Shown: piece after piece, positions 23,147-30,989 of the stretch
Numbering within the stretch: the stretch's first letter is position 1
Layout of the letters: each line of letters opens with the position of its first letter
Assembly (NCBI GenBank): GCA_900551115.1
Contig: URUY01000019.1
Location: forward strand, 1-64,000
From: an uncultured Lachnospiraceae bacterium
Lineage (GTDB): Bacteria > Bacillota > Clostridia > Lachnospirales > Lachnospiraceae
Length of the DNA: 64,000 bases
Direction: 5' to 3'
Notes under the pieces: model-generated
The model's input: only the letters and a program-made list of their open reading frames with translations
Database searches by the model: none
Told to the model about the DNA's origin: nothing
Made by a program: the position numbers and the translations under genes

Positions 23147-23264
23147 TTTGCTTTTGTACCTTTCTTATTTGGTCTGCACCTTACAGCTTCAGACCATTCT
23201 TCTCATCTATAGTAAGCGGTATTCTATTCCCTGTCAAATGCCTGTTCTTTTCCGGTTTTCATGC

Positions 23265-24521
23265 TTAGAAAGCATAACTGCACGGCGCAAGTTCCATACC
23301 TTTTATATACGCATCTGCAAACCCTGTCTCCTCTGCCAGATTAAACACCTCGATTTTGGGAACACTTACTGCTGCTTTTTCTTTTGCTGCCTTCTCCTGT
23401 CGGCAGAATGCCCTGCTGCCATACACAAAAGCCCCCTCCAGCACCGCATTCCCTACTGCCGTCACTTTATTTAAAAGTGCATGGGGAAACAGACCGATAG
23501 CTGCTGCGGCAGCCACATCTAAATAGTATCCCATGCCGCCTGCCAGGTAAACCCGGTCTATCCTGCTAAAATCCTGCAGACCATATTTTTTGCATAAAAT
23601 GCAAATCCCCGTGCAGATTGCGGATTTTGCCATCTGTAGCTGCCTCACATACTGCTGCGTAAGATGCACACCGCCAATGGCAATCCCCTCTGTAAAATAC
23701 GGCTCTGCCAAAAGGCCTGTAGAATCCAGAATATCTTCTTCTAAAAGCCGTGCTGTCAGAGACATCAGATCCGTTCCGTAACATTCTGTATTGCCTTCAA
23801 AGGCCGGTCCTGCCGCCGTTCCTGCTGCCACAAGCCTGTCCTGGTTTCCGAGTACGATTTCCCCATTGGTTCCCAAATCTAAAAACAGCATAATTTCTTT
23901 TCCTTTTCCTATGGACAGCGCTTCTATGCCTGCCACAATATCTGCTCCGATAAAAGCAGAAGCTCCCGGCAAAATCACCGTGGGAAGGCCGCAGATTTCT
24001 GTACGAACCTCAGACAGGGTTTGGGGTAAAAAGGGATAATGCCCAAGCCCGCTTACCTCCATCCCCATAAGTAAATGTACCATAGTCGTATTAGCAGCAA
24101 TCGCCATGCCTTTGATTTCCCATGACAAATGCTTTTCTCTAAATTGTGCGATTCCCTGCTGCAATGCCTGATGCACTGCATCCTTCATAGCCCCCTTTGT
24201 ACTCTCGTTTTCTGCTGCTTCAATACGGGAAAGCACGTCTGCCCCAAAAATTCTCTGGGGATTTAAACAGGTAAACGTATCCTTTATCATACCATCCGTG
24301 AGGCTTCTGAGCTGCATGGCAACGGTTGTTGTGCCGATATCTACGGCAATCAGGCAGGTATCTCTCTCCGGTATCGAACAAATACTCTTTTCCTTATTAT
24401 CCGTATCCATACGAAAGCTGCTGACGGCATCCATCCTTTTATCTGCAAAGCAGCTGCCGCAGCCGGTACAAACCTGACATTTTGTTCCTTTCTCAGAGGA
24501 ACCGGTTTTTATCTTTGTCAT
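23265..24521 (-). CDS. ASKHA-domain (DUF4445/RACo-like) ATPase with CxxCxxCxxC motif
   Basis: A 418-aa protein. The start overlaps the end of the DUF4250 gene; ATG is preferred to an earlier TTG because GGCGGGG is better spaced. A four-Cys CQVCTGCGSC motif near residue 20 could hold an iron-sulfur cluster. The ASKHA core follows: LIAVDIGTTTVAMQLR, LMGMEVSGLGHYPF, FIGADIVAG, LFLDLGTNGEIVLG, and VYLAGGMGYYLD. Relatives reactivate corrinoid proteins using ATP, but the usual N-terminal [2Fe-2S] domain is missing and no corrinoid methyltransferase is nearby. Function remains open. Confidence 0.77.
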   Translation of the reverse strand: MTKIKTGSSEKGTKCQVCTGCGSCFADKRMDAVSSFRMDTDNKEKSICSIPERDTCLIAVDIGTTTVAMQLRSLTDGMIKDTFTCLNPQRIFGADVLSRIEAAENESTKGAMKDAVHQALQQGIAQFREKHLSWEIKGMAIAANTTMVHLLMGMEVSGLGHYPFLPQTLSEVRTEICGLPTVILPGASAFIGADIVAGIEALSIGKGKEIMLFLDLGTNGEIVLGNQDRLVAAGTAAGPAFEGNTECYGTDLMSLTARLLEEDILDSTGLLAEPYFTEGIAIGGVHLTQQYVRQLQMAKSAICTGICILCKKYGLQDFSRIDRVYLAGGMGYYLDVAAAAAIGLFPHALLNKVTAVGNAVLEGAFVYGSRAFCRQEKAAKEKAAVSVPKIEVFNLAEETGFADAYIKGMELAPCSYAF

Positions 24522-24666
24522 AATGGTAATCAATCCCCGCCAGTTTATCTTCTAATTCTTTTCTGTCAATAGAAAGCTCTTCACAAAGCAGCTCCAGACT
24601 GCCATAAAAATCCCTCAGTTTCATGTTCACGAAACTAAGCAGCATGATTGGTTCTTTTGGTATCAT
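24493..24666 (-). CDS. DUF4250 small protein
   Basis: A 57-aa protein. It starts MIPKEPIMLLSFVNMKLRD and has a helix with SLELLCEEL and a DYHYDKDKNRFL end, the pattern of DUF4250 proteins of Clostridia. Its ATG overlaps the stop of the Rpn gene (ATGA) and its 3' end overlaps the ASKHA gene, so the three are translationally linked. The function is unknown; the tight coupling suggests a shared process. Confidence 0.8.
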   Translation of the reverse strand: MIPKEPIMLLSFVNMKLRDFYGSLELLCEELSIDRKELEDKLAGIDYHYDKDKNRFL

Positions 24667-25589
24667 GAATGCTCTCCTTTATCGTCATTATTTTCCGGGC
24701 AGAATTCTTCCAGCAGTTTCTTCTGAAATGCAGTATCTGAAGCCGCCCTGATAAGGTCCTCCATTCTTCCGGCTTCCGCCAGTTTGCGGTTTAAGACATT
24801 TAATCTTTTCCTTTCAGCCGCTTTTCCCTCTTCTCTTCCCTGCTCTCTTCCTTCTTCCCTTCCCTCTTCCCTTCCCTCTTCTCTTCCTTCTTCACGTATC
24901 CTGTGTTCATGTTCCCAGCTTTTCATATATTGGATTCCTACCTCCTTTTCACGCTTTACTTCCGTGACATACTCATGAATGGATGCTATTTCGTTATTTG
25001 TAACATTCTCTGCTACACTGTTCTCCATATATTTTAACATTTCTTTCAGTGCCTGACTAGGGTGTCCCTGTGTTCCTTTCGTATATAAATAAATTTTTAC
25101 AGCACCATCCTCATAAGGGATTGACATATCTTCCACACAACAGTTCTTTACCGTATAAACCATACGCCCCTTTCCAAAAGGGTCATAAGGCAGAATCATA
25201 ATAATGAATACATTCTGAAGCTTTTCATAACCGTTTCCCGTTTCCAGCATTCTTGCGTCAATCAAGCCGTGATAGTAACGGGTTCGTTTAGGCAATGCAG
25301 CCTTTTCATATATCTTATTTGGTTCTATGTCATAAATATCCGGCTCCACCTCCACATCTTCTCCCTCTTCTGATGCTTCGATATAGGTATCCAACCGGAT
25401 ACCATGCAAAGTAGTATCCATACCCGTAAAAGATTTCTGTAAAGATACCTTCACCTTCCCAATATGCTTCCCTAAAATAGTACCAAGCAGTATCCGGCAG
25501 ACTTCCTCCCCTTTTTCACCCCTTGAAAGCAGTGTCTGAAACAAAAAATCATCCAATAAGTTCAATTCTTCCAGTGTCTTTTTCTTCAT
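24663..25589 (-). CDS. Rpn family PD-(D/E)XK nuclease/transposase-like protein
   Basis: A 308-aa protein. The ATG with AGGAGAAAT is preferred. The N-terminal half is the Rpn/PDDEXK domain: LLDDFLFQTLLS, GIRLDTYIEASEEGEDVEVEPDIY with the predicted acidic catalytic residues, and YYHGLIDARMLETG. The middle includes MILPYDPFGKGR. The C-terminal 75 residues hold a repeated GREE motif and a basic coil. Rpn proteins (RpnA-E) stimulate recombination and resemble transposases, though no transposon ends are seen. A dyad over its promoter suggests autoregulation. Confidence 0.87.
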   Translation of the reverse strand: MKKKTLEELNLLDDFLFQTLLSRGEKGEEVCRILLGTILGKHIGKVKVSLQKSFTGMDTTLHGIRLDTYIEASEEGEDVEVEPDIYDIEPNKIYEKAALPKRTRYYHGLIDARMLETGNGYEKLQNVFIIMILPYDPFGKGRMVYTVKNCCVEDMSIPYEDGAVKIYLYTKGTQGHPSQALKEMLKYMENSVAENVTNNEIASIHEYVTEVKREKEVGIQYMKSWEHEHRIREEGREEGREEGREEGREQGREEGKAAERKRLNVLNRKLAEAGRMEDLIRAASDTAFQKKLLEEFCPENNDDKGEHS

Positions 25590-25733
25590 TCGCATTTCTC
25601 CTTTTTCTTTTTGATTACGGAATTTTCAGTGAAACAAGTTCGGCAGAGTTGCCGGATTTTCAGATGTTATGACACATACTGTGGCATATAACATATAGAC
25701 ATATAACATATCTTAGAAAAGACCCGCCATATA

Positions 25734-25780
25734 CAGGTATCGGGTAATATTACTATACCCGATATCCTGTTGCATGACAA
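25734..25780 (-). promoter_or_regulatory. promoter with overlapping dyad upstream of the Rpn gene
   Basis: TTGTCA-17-TATAGT on the minus strand. A near-perfect inverted repeat CAGGTATCGGGTA with TACCCGATATCCTG (one bulged base) spans the -10 box and could be a repressor operator. Confidence 0.6.
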
Positions 25781-25815
25781 GTCTCTTTTTTAGCGCTTTC
25801 CTATTTCATCACTTA

Positions 25816-25866
25816 TAAAAAAGCGTATACCATTTGAAGTGCCTACTGCCACTTCTTCATATGGTA
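25816..25866 (-). terminator. terminator of clpB
   Basis: Hairpin arms TACCATATGAAG(AA)GTG and CACTTCAAATGGTA, followed on the minus strand by GC and T6. It lies about 40 bases after the clpB stop. Confidence 0.8.
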
Positions 25867-25907
25867 CTTTTTGCCTTTCTCTTTTGCTATCCGTTTTTGC
25901 CTTCGCC

Positions 25908-28505
25908 TTATTCCTTAAATGCTTTTATGGCTCTGGCTGTCAGGACGCCGTTGTCCACATCTATCTGAATCGTATCGCCTTCGTCTGCCTCATCTGCTAA
26001 AATCAGCTTTGCGGAAAGGGTTTCCACGTACTTTTGGATATACCGCTTCAAAGGACGGGCTCCGTATACCGGGTCATAGGCATTATCCACGATAAAACGC
26101 TTTGCTTCCTCTGTTAATTTCACCGTCAGTTCCCTGTCTGCAAGCCGTTTATTCAAATTATTCATAATCAGGTTGATAATGCCGCTGATATTCTCCTTAG
26201 TCAAGGGTTTAAAGAGAATGGTCTCATCCAGACGGTTTAAAAACTCCGGTCTGAAATGGTTCCGCAAATCCTCCATGACCATCTTTTCGGCTTCCGGCTT
26301 TATGGTACCGTCCCCGTTTATACCGTCAAGCAGATATTGCGCGCCGATGTTGGAGGTCATAATCAGAATCGTGTTCTTAAAGTCCACGGTCCGCCCCTGA
26401 GAATCCGTAATCCGCCCGTCATCAAGCACCTGTAAAAGTACATTAAATACATCAGGATGTGCTTTTTCAATCTCATCAAACAGAACTACGGAATAAGGCT
26501 TTCTTCTGACTGCCTCAGTCAATTGTCCGCCCTCTTCATAACCTACATATCCGGGAGGCGCTCCGATCAAACGGGATACGGAATACTTCTCCATGTACTC
26601 GCTCATATCAATACGCACCATATTGGTTTCATCATCAAATAACGCCTGTGCCAGTGCCTTTGCCAGCTCTGTCTTACCTACGCCGGTAGGTCCCAAAAAC
26701 AGGAATGAACCGATAGGCTTTGTCGGATCCTTGATGCCTGCCTTGCTGCGCATGATAGCCTCAGATACCTTTGTCACACCTTCATCCTGTCCCACTACCC
26801 TTTTATGCAGCTCTTCATCCAGATGCAGGGTCTTATTCCGCTCACTTTCCGTCAGCTTGGCAACCGGAATCCCGGTCCATCTGGAAATAATCCGGGCAAT
26901 TTCATCCTCTGATACGCTTTCATGTACCAGAGAAAGCTCTCTGCTCCTTACCTGCTCTTCTTCTATTTCAAGCTGCTTTTTCAGTGCAGGAAGCCTGCCG
27001 TAGGAAAGCTCTGCGGCTCTTTCCAAATTACCGTCTCTCTGCGCAATCTGAATCTGGCCGTTTATATCTTCTATCTCCTCACGCAGCTTGGAAAGCTTGT
27101 CAACAGAGGCCTTTTCATTGTCCCACTGGGCCTTTTTCCCTGCAAACTCTTCCTTCTGCTCTGCCAGCTCCTTTTGCAGTGTTTCCAACCGTTCTTTAGA
27201 AAGTCTGTCATCTTCCTTTTTCAGGGCCGCTTCTTCAATTTCAAGCTGCATGATCTTACGCTGCAGCTCATCCAATTCCGTTGGCATGGAATCAAGCTCC
27301 GTCTTAATCAGGGCACATGCCTCATCCACCAAATCAATTGCCTTATCCGGCAGGAATCTGTCAGAGATATAGCGGTTGGACAAAACAGCGGCACTTACCA
27401 GGGCATTGTCCATGATTTTAACACCATGGTAAACCTCGTACCTCTCCTTTAAGCCCCTCAAAATAGAGATGGTGTCCTCCACTGTAGGTTCCTCTACCAT
27501 AACAGGCTGAAAACGGCGTTCCAATGCGGCGTCTTTTTCGATATACTGTCTGTATTCGTCTAAGGTAGTCGCACCGATGCAGTGCAGTTCGCCTCTTGCC
27601 AGCATGGGCTTTAACATATTGCCCGCATCCAGTGCGCCGTCCGTCTTGCCTGCACCTACAATGGTATGCAGTTCATCAATAAACAGAATAATCTGCCCCT
27701 CGCTTTTCTTTACCTCGTCCAGAACCGCCTTTAAACGCTCCTCAAATTCGCCCCGGTACTTGGCGCCTGCAACCAGCGCCCCCATATCCAGCGCAAAAAT
27801 CTTTTTATCCTTAAGCCCCTGGGGTACGTCTCCCCGCACAATACGCTGCGCAAGTCCCTCTACTACCGCAGTCTTGCCTACGCCGGGTTCTCCGATTAAA
27901 ACCGGATTATTCTTGGTCTTACGGGAGAGAATGCGGATAACGTTACGAATTTCATTGTCACGCCCGATAACCGGGTCCAGCTTCTGTTCCCTTGCCTTTT
28001 CCACCAGATCCTGTCCGTATTTTGTCAGAGTATCATAGGTTGCCTCCGGATTGTCACTGGTAACGCGCTGATTGCCTCTGACAGTGGAAAGTGCCTGCAA
28101 AAAGCGCTCTCTTGTGATACCGTACTCCTTAAAGATTTCTTTAATTTCCCTGTTAGGACTTTTCATCATGGCAAGAAACAGATGCTCTACGGATACATAC
28201 TCATCCCCAAGCTGCTTTGCCTCGTCTTCTGCAGATATCAGTGCCTTATTAAGATCCGTTCCCACATGAAGCTCGCCGCCCTGCACCTTTACTCTCTTCT
28301 GCACCGCCTGTTCCGCACGGTTAAGAAAATGCTCCTTATTGATTTCCATCTTTTCAATAAGCTTTAAAATAAGACTGTCTTCTATAGTCAAAAGGCTATA
28401 GAGTAAATGCTCCTGTTCTATTTCCTGATTCCCATATTCATAAGCCAGCTTCTGGCAGCCTTCCACAGCTTCCATGGACTTTTGGGTAAATTTTGAAATG
28501 TTCAT
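25908..28505 (-). CDS. clpB: ATP-dependent disaggregase ClpB
   Basis: An 865-aa Hsp100 chaperone that works with DnaK to dissolve protein aggregates. Order: N-domain (residues 1-145), first AAA+ with GEPGVGKTAVVEG and LFIDELHTIVGAG, a long coiled middle domain (about 410-525, rich in Glu/Lys/Leu), second AAA+ with FLGPTGVGKTELAKALA and VVLFDEIEKAHPDVFN, and a C-domain with GARPLKRYIQ. The middle domain separates it from ClpC. There is no CIRCE element; instead a 10-bp inverted repeat covers the promoter. It is a single-gene unit with its own terminator. Confidence 0.96.
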   Translation of the reverse strand: MNISKFTQKSMEAVEGCQKLAYEYGNQEIEQEHLLYSLLTIEDSLILKLIEKMEINKEHFLNRAEQAVQKRVKVQGGELHVGTDLNKALISAEDEAKQLGDEYVSVEHLFLAMMKSPNREIKEIFKEYGITRERFLQALSTVRGNQRVTSDNPEATYDTLTKYGQDLVEKAREQKLDPVIGRDNEIRNVIRILSRKTKNNPVLIGEPGVGKTAVVEGLAQRIVRGDVPQGLKDKKIFALDMGALVAGAKYRGEFEERLKAVLDEVKKSEGQIILFIDELHTIVGAGKTDGALDAGNMLKPMLARGELHCIGATTLDEYRQYIEKDAALERRFQPVMVEEPTVEDTISILRGLKERYEVYHGVKIMDNALVSAAVLSNRYISDRFLPDKAIDLVDEACALIKTELDSMPTELDELQRKIMQLEIEEAALKKEDDRLSKERLETLQKELAEQKEEFAGKKAQWDNEKASVDKLSKLREEIEDINGQIQIAQRDGNLERAAELSYGRLPALKKQLEIEEEQVRSRELSLVHESVSEDEIARIISRWTGIPVAKLTESERNKTLHLDEELHKRVVGQDEGVTKVSEAIMRSKAGIKDPTKPIGSFLFLGPTGVGKTELAKALAQALFDDETNMVRIDMSEYMEKYSVSRLIGAPPGYVGYEEGGQLTEAVRRKPYSVVLFDEIEKAHPDVFNVLLQVLDDGRITDSQGRTVDFKNTILIMTSNIGAQYLLDGINGDGTIKPEAEKMVMEDLRNHFRPEFLNRLDETILFKPLTKENISGIINLIMNNLNKRLADRELTVKLTEEAKRFIVDNAYDPVYGARPLKRYIQKYVETLSAKLILADEADEGDTIQIDVDNGVLTARAIKAFKE

Positions 28506-28549
28506 ATGAATAGCCTCCTTTTATTCCTTTACTTTTCCATTTTTAATTC

Positions 28550-28594
28550 TCTCTGTGTTCTATTGACACTATAACACAGAGAACAGAAAAATCA
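28550..28594 (-). promoter_or_regulatory. clpB promoter with 10-bp inverted repeat
   Basis: TCTCTGTGTT and AACACAGAGA flank a 13-base spacer, with a TATAGT -10 box inside. A TTGATT lies 15 bases upstream of the -10. The sequence does not match CIRCE, CtsR or LexA boxes. Operator function is inference. Confidence 0.55.
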
Positions 28595-28671
28595 ATAATA
28601 AAATTATAAACATTTTCTAAAACATTTTCTATATATATTATAATAACCGAATTTTCAAAACAGAGGTACGC

Positions 28672-29994
28672 TTGTCCCAGCTTTTCTCCTTTTTAGAAAA
28701 AATAAATGCCTTTCTTTGGAACGGGCCAGTCATTCTGCTTCTTTTTGCCACTCATCTTTTTTTTACCATAAGGCTGCGCCCCCAGCTTTTTACCTTTCGT
28801 GCCATACGCCTTTCCGTAACGCCTGAAAAAAGCGGCGCCAAAGGTCTTTCCGGTTTCGCCACGCTGGCAACGACACTGGCGGCAACTCTGGGTACAGGCA
28901 ATATCGTCGGTGTTTCCACCGCTATTGCCCTTGGAGGTCCCGGCGCCCTGTTTTGGTGCTTTCTGACCGGGCTGTTCGGAATGGCCACCGCCTATGCAGA
29001 ATGCTACTTAAGCTGTCTGTACCGAAAAGAACGACCACAGATCGGTAGCGTGGGCGGTCCCATGTATGTTTTAGAGCAGGGCTTAAAAAGCAGATTTTTA
29101 GGAAAATTTTATGCCTTCTGTGTGGTTTGTGCAGCCATCGGCGCCGGCTGCACCACCCAGGCCTCCGCTATGGCAGACGCCGCCTACTCCACCTGGAAGC
29201 TTTCTCCTCATATCATCGGTGTTGCCGCAGCCATATTGACCGGCATGGTCATACTTGGCGGCATAAAAAGCATCGGCAGCTTCTGCTCCCGCATGGTTCC
29301 TCCCTTAAGCTTTTTGTACATGGGTGCCTGCCTGTTCCTTCTCTGGCAGAACCGCAGCCTCCTGCTCCCCTCCCTTTCCCTCATCCTTTCCTCTGCATTT
29401 ACAGGACGGGCGGCAGGCGGCGGCTTTGTAGGCAGTACCTTTTTGATTGCTGCCCGTTTCGGTATTGCCAGAGGCCTTTTTACCAACGAGGCCGGTATCG
29501 GCACGGCAGCTATCGCGGCAGGTGCCTCCGGCATCCGGAAACCGGCCAGACAGGCGCTCATTTCCATGACGGCTGTTTTCTGGGATACCATTGTGATGTG
29601 TACCATGACCGGCTTTACTATTATAAGCAGCATGCTTGCCCATCCCGGCAGCACAAAGGGTTATACCGATGCCGGGCTTACCAATGCGGCCTTTTCCTTT
29701 CTTCCCTTTGGCGGCAATGCCTTTTTAACCCTTTCCCTGATAGCCTTCGCCCTTGCCACTCTGGTAGGCTGGTGCTACCTGGGTGAAAAAGGAGCGGCTT
29801 ACCTGTTTGGAGAAACAGGCGTCCGCTCCTATCAGCTTGTATATATTGTTATGATTTACATAGGGGCAATCCTCCCCATGGGCCTTGTCTTCAGCATAAC
29901 AGACCTTATTAATGCTGTTATGGTTGTACCCAATGTTATCTGTCTTTGGGCACTTTTCCGGCATATAGAAAAACCCTCTGCAAACCTTTACTAA
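28672..29994 (+). CDS. sodium:alanine (AGCS) symporter family amino acid carrier
   Basis: A 440-aa permease with about ten membrane helices. TTG is used as start because AGAGGT precedes it and no ATG fits. The family segment ATLAATLGTGNIVGVSTAIA is followed by GGPGALFWCFLTG, GGPMYVLEQGLKS, GIARGLFTNEAGIGTA and GWCYLGEKGAAYLFG. Members import alanine, glycine or other small amino acids with Na+. It converges on the LacI regulator gene: the stops meet within a few bases. Confidence 0.92.
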   Translation: MSQLFSFLEKINAFLWNGPVILLLFATHLFFTIRLRPQLFTFRAIRLSVTPEKSGAKGLSGFATLATTLAATLGTGNIVGVSTAIALGGPGALFWCFLTGLFGMATAYAECYLSCLYRKERPQIGSVGGPMYVLEQGLKSRFLGKFYAFCVVCAAIGAGCTTQASAMADAAYSTWKLSPHIIGVAAAILTGMVILGGIKSIGSFCSRMVPPLSFLYMGACLFLLWQNRSLLLPSLSLILSSAFTGRAAGGGFVGSTFLIAARFGIARGLFTNEAGIGTAAIAAGASGIRKPARQALISMTAVFWDTIVMCTMTGFTIISSMLAHPGSTKGYTDAGLTNAAFSFLPFGGNAFLTLSLIAFALATLVGWCYLGEKGAAYLFGETGVRSYQLVYIVMIYIGAILPMGLVFSITDLINAVMVVPNVICLWALFRHIEKPSANLY

Positions 29995-30989
29995 ACCGAT
30001 TCCCGTTCTACCAGCATACAGGAAAGGCGCGTCATTCTGCCCCTGCTTTCCCCCTGTAACATGGAAAGCAGGCACTTTACCGCCATAAGACCCTGTTCCT
30101 CAAAATTTGTCCTGATAGTGGTCAGCGCAGGCTTTATATAACGGCCAAGCTCAATGTCATCACAGCCTAATACCTTAACGGTATCAGGCACTGCAATACC
30201 GGCCTGTAAAAAAGCCTCCAGGCAGCCGATGGCGCTTTGGTCGTTTGCTGCAAAAACAGCCTGCGGTAAGTCTCTCTCCTGTTTTCCGTTCTCCGTCTTC
30301 TGCAAAAAAAGCGTTACGACACTATATGCCTTCTCTCTGGAAAATCCGCCCTGCCAGACAAATTCCTCTTTCAGGGGGAGTCCGGCCATAGCCAGGACAT
30401 CCCGAAAACCGCGGCTGCGCTCCCTGCTGTCATAATTGTCCGGGCCTTCCACCAGCCCAAGGCTATGCAGCCCTTTTTTTAAAAAGCACTCTGCTGCCAT
30501 CCGGCCCGCTTTATAGGAATCGAAAAATACACCTGCCTGATACTCTCCCTCAATTTCTCTATTCAGGTATACAACAGGAATTTCTGCGGCTTTAAGCTCT
30601 TCTTCCTGCTGCTTAGAAAGGCTGCTGTTTACAATCACCGCGCCGTCCACCCTGTGTCCTAGCAGATTCGCCATAATGGAGCTGTTCTGTCCCGTAACAA
30701 ACACATTTAACTCATAACCGGCCTCCTGACACTGTCTTGCTGCCGAATCAGTCAGCGCTCCCATATAGGGGCCGCCCATATAGGTAACAAACAAGCCGAT
30801 TACCTTCATTGCCCTTGCCTTTAAATTCCTGCCGTTTAAATTAGGGATATAATGCATTCTCTCTGCCACTGCCAGAATATGCGCCTTTGTATCAGGAAGC
30901 AGCACATCCACCCCGTTTAATGCGTTTGACACCGTAGAAATGGAAACCCCCGCTTCCCTTGCTACATCTTTTATCGTTACCTTTCCCAT
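29991..30989 (-). CDS. LacI family repressor of the GH3 operon
   Basis: A 332-aa regulator. The helix-turn-helix is IKDVAREAGVSISTVSNALN, followed by a hinge and a periplasmic-binding-protein-like sensor domain (ALTDSAARQCQEAGYE, AVFAANDQSAIG). Its ATG overlaps the stop of the glycosidase gene, and GGAGG precedes it inside that gene, so both are translated from one message. An 18-bp palindrome at the operon promoter is a natural operator, with an oligosaccharide or glucoside as probable inducer. Confidence 0.9.
   Translation of the reverse strand: MGKVTIKDVAREAGVSISTVSNALNGVDVLLPDTKAHILAVAERMHYIPNLNGRNLKARAMKVIGLFVTYMGGPYMGALTDSAARQCQEAGYELNVFVTGQNSSIMANLLGHRVDGAVIVNSSLSKQQEEELKAAEIPVVYLNREIEGEYQAGVFFDSYKAGRMAAECFLKKGLHSLGLVEGPDNYDSRERSRGFRDVLAMAGLPLKEEFVWQGGFSREKAYSVVTLFLQKTENGKQERDLPQAVFAANDQSAIGCLEAFLQAGIAVPDTVKVLGCDDIELGRYIKPALTTIRTNFEEQGLMAVKCLLSMLQGESRGRMTRLSCMLVERESV

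Noticed and set aside
24784..24978. Ser/Pro/Leu-rich frame opposite the Rpn gene
   Set aside because: It is the antisense of the GREE repeat and has no start signals.
28550..28582. CIRCE element for HrcA
   Set aside because: CIRCE is TTAGCACTC-N9-GAGTGCTAA; the dyad here has another sequence and a 13-base spacer.
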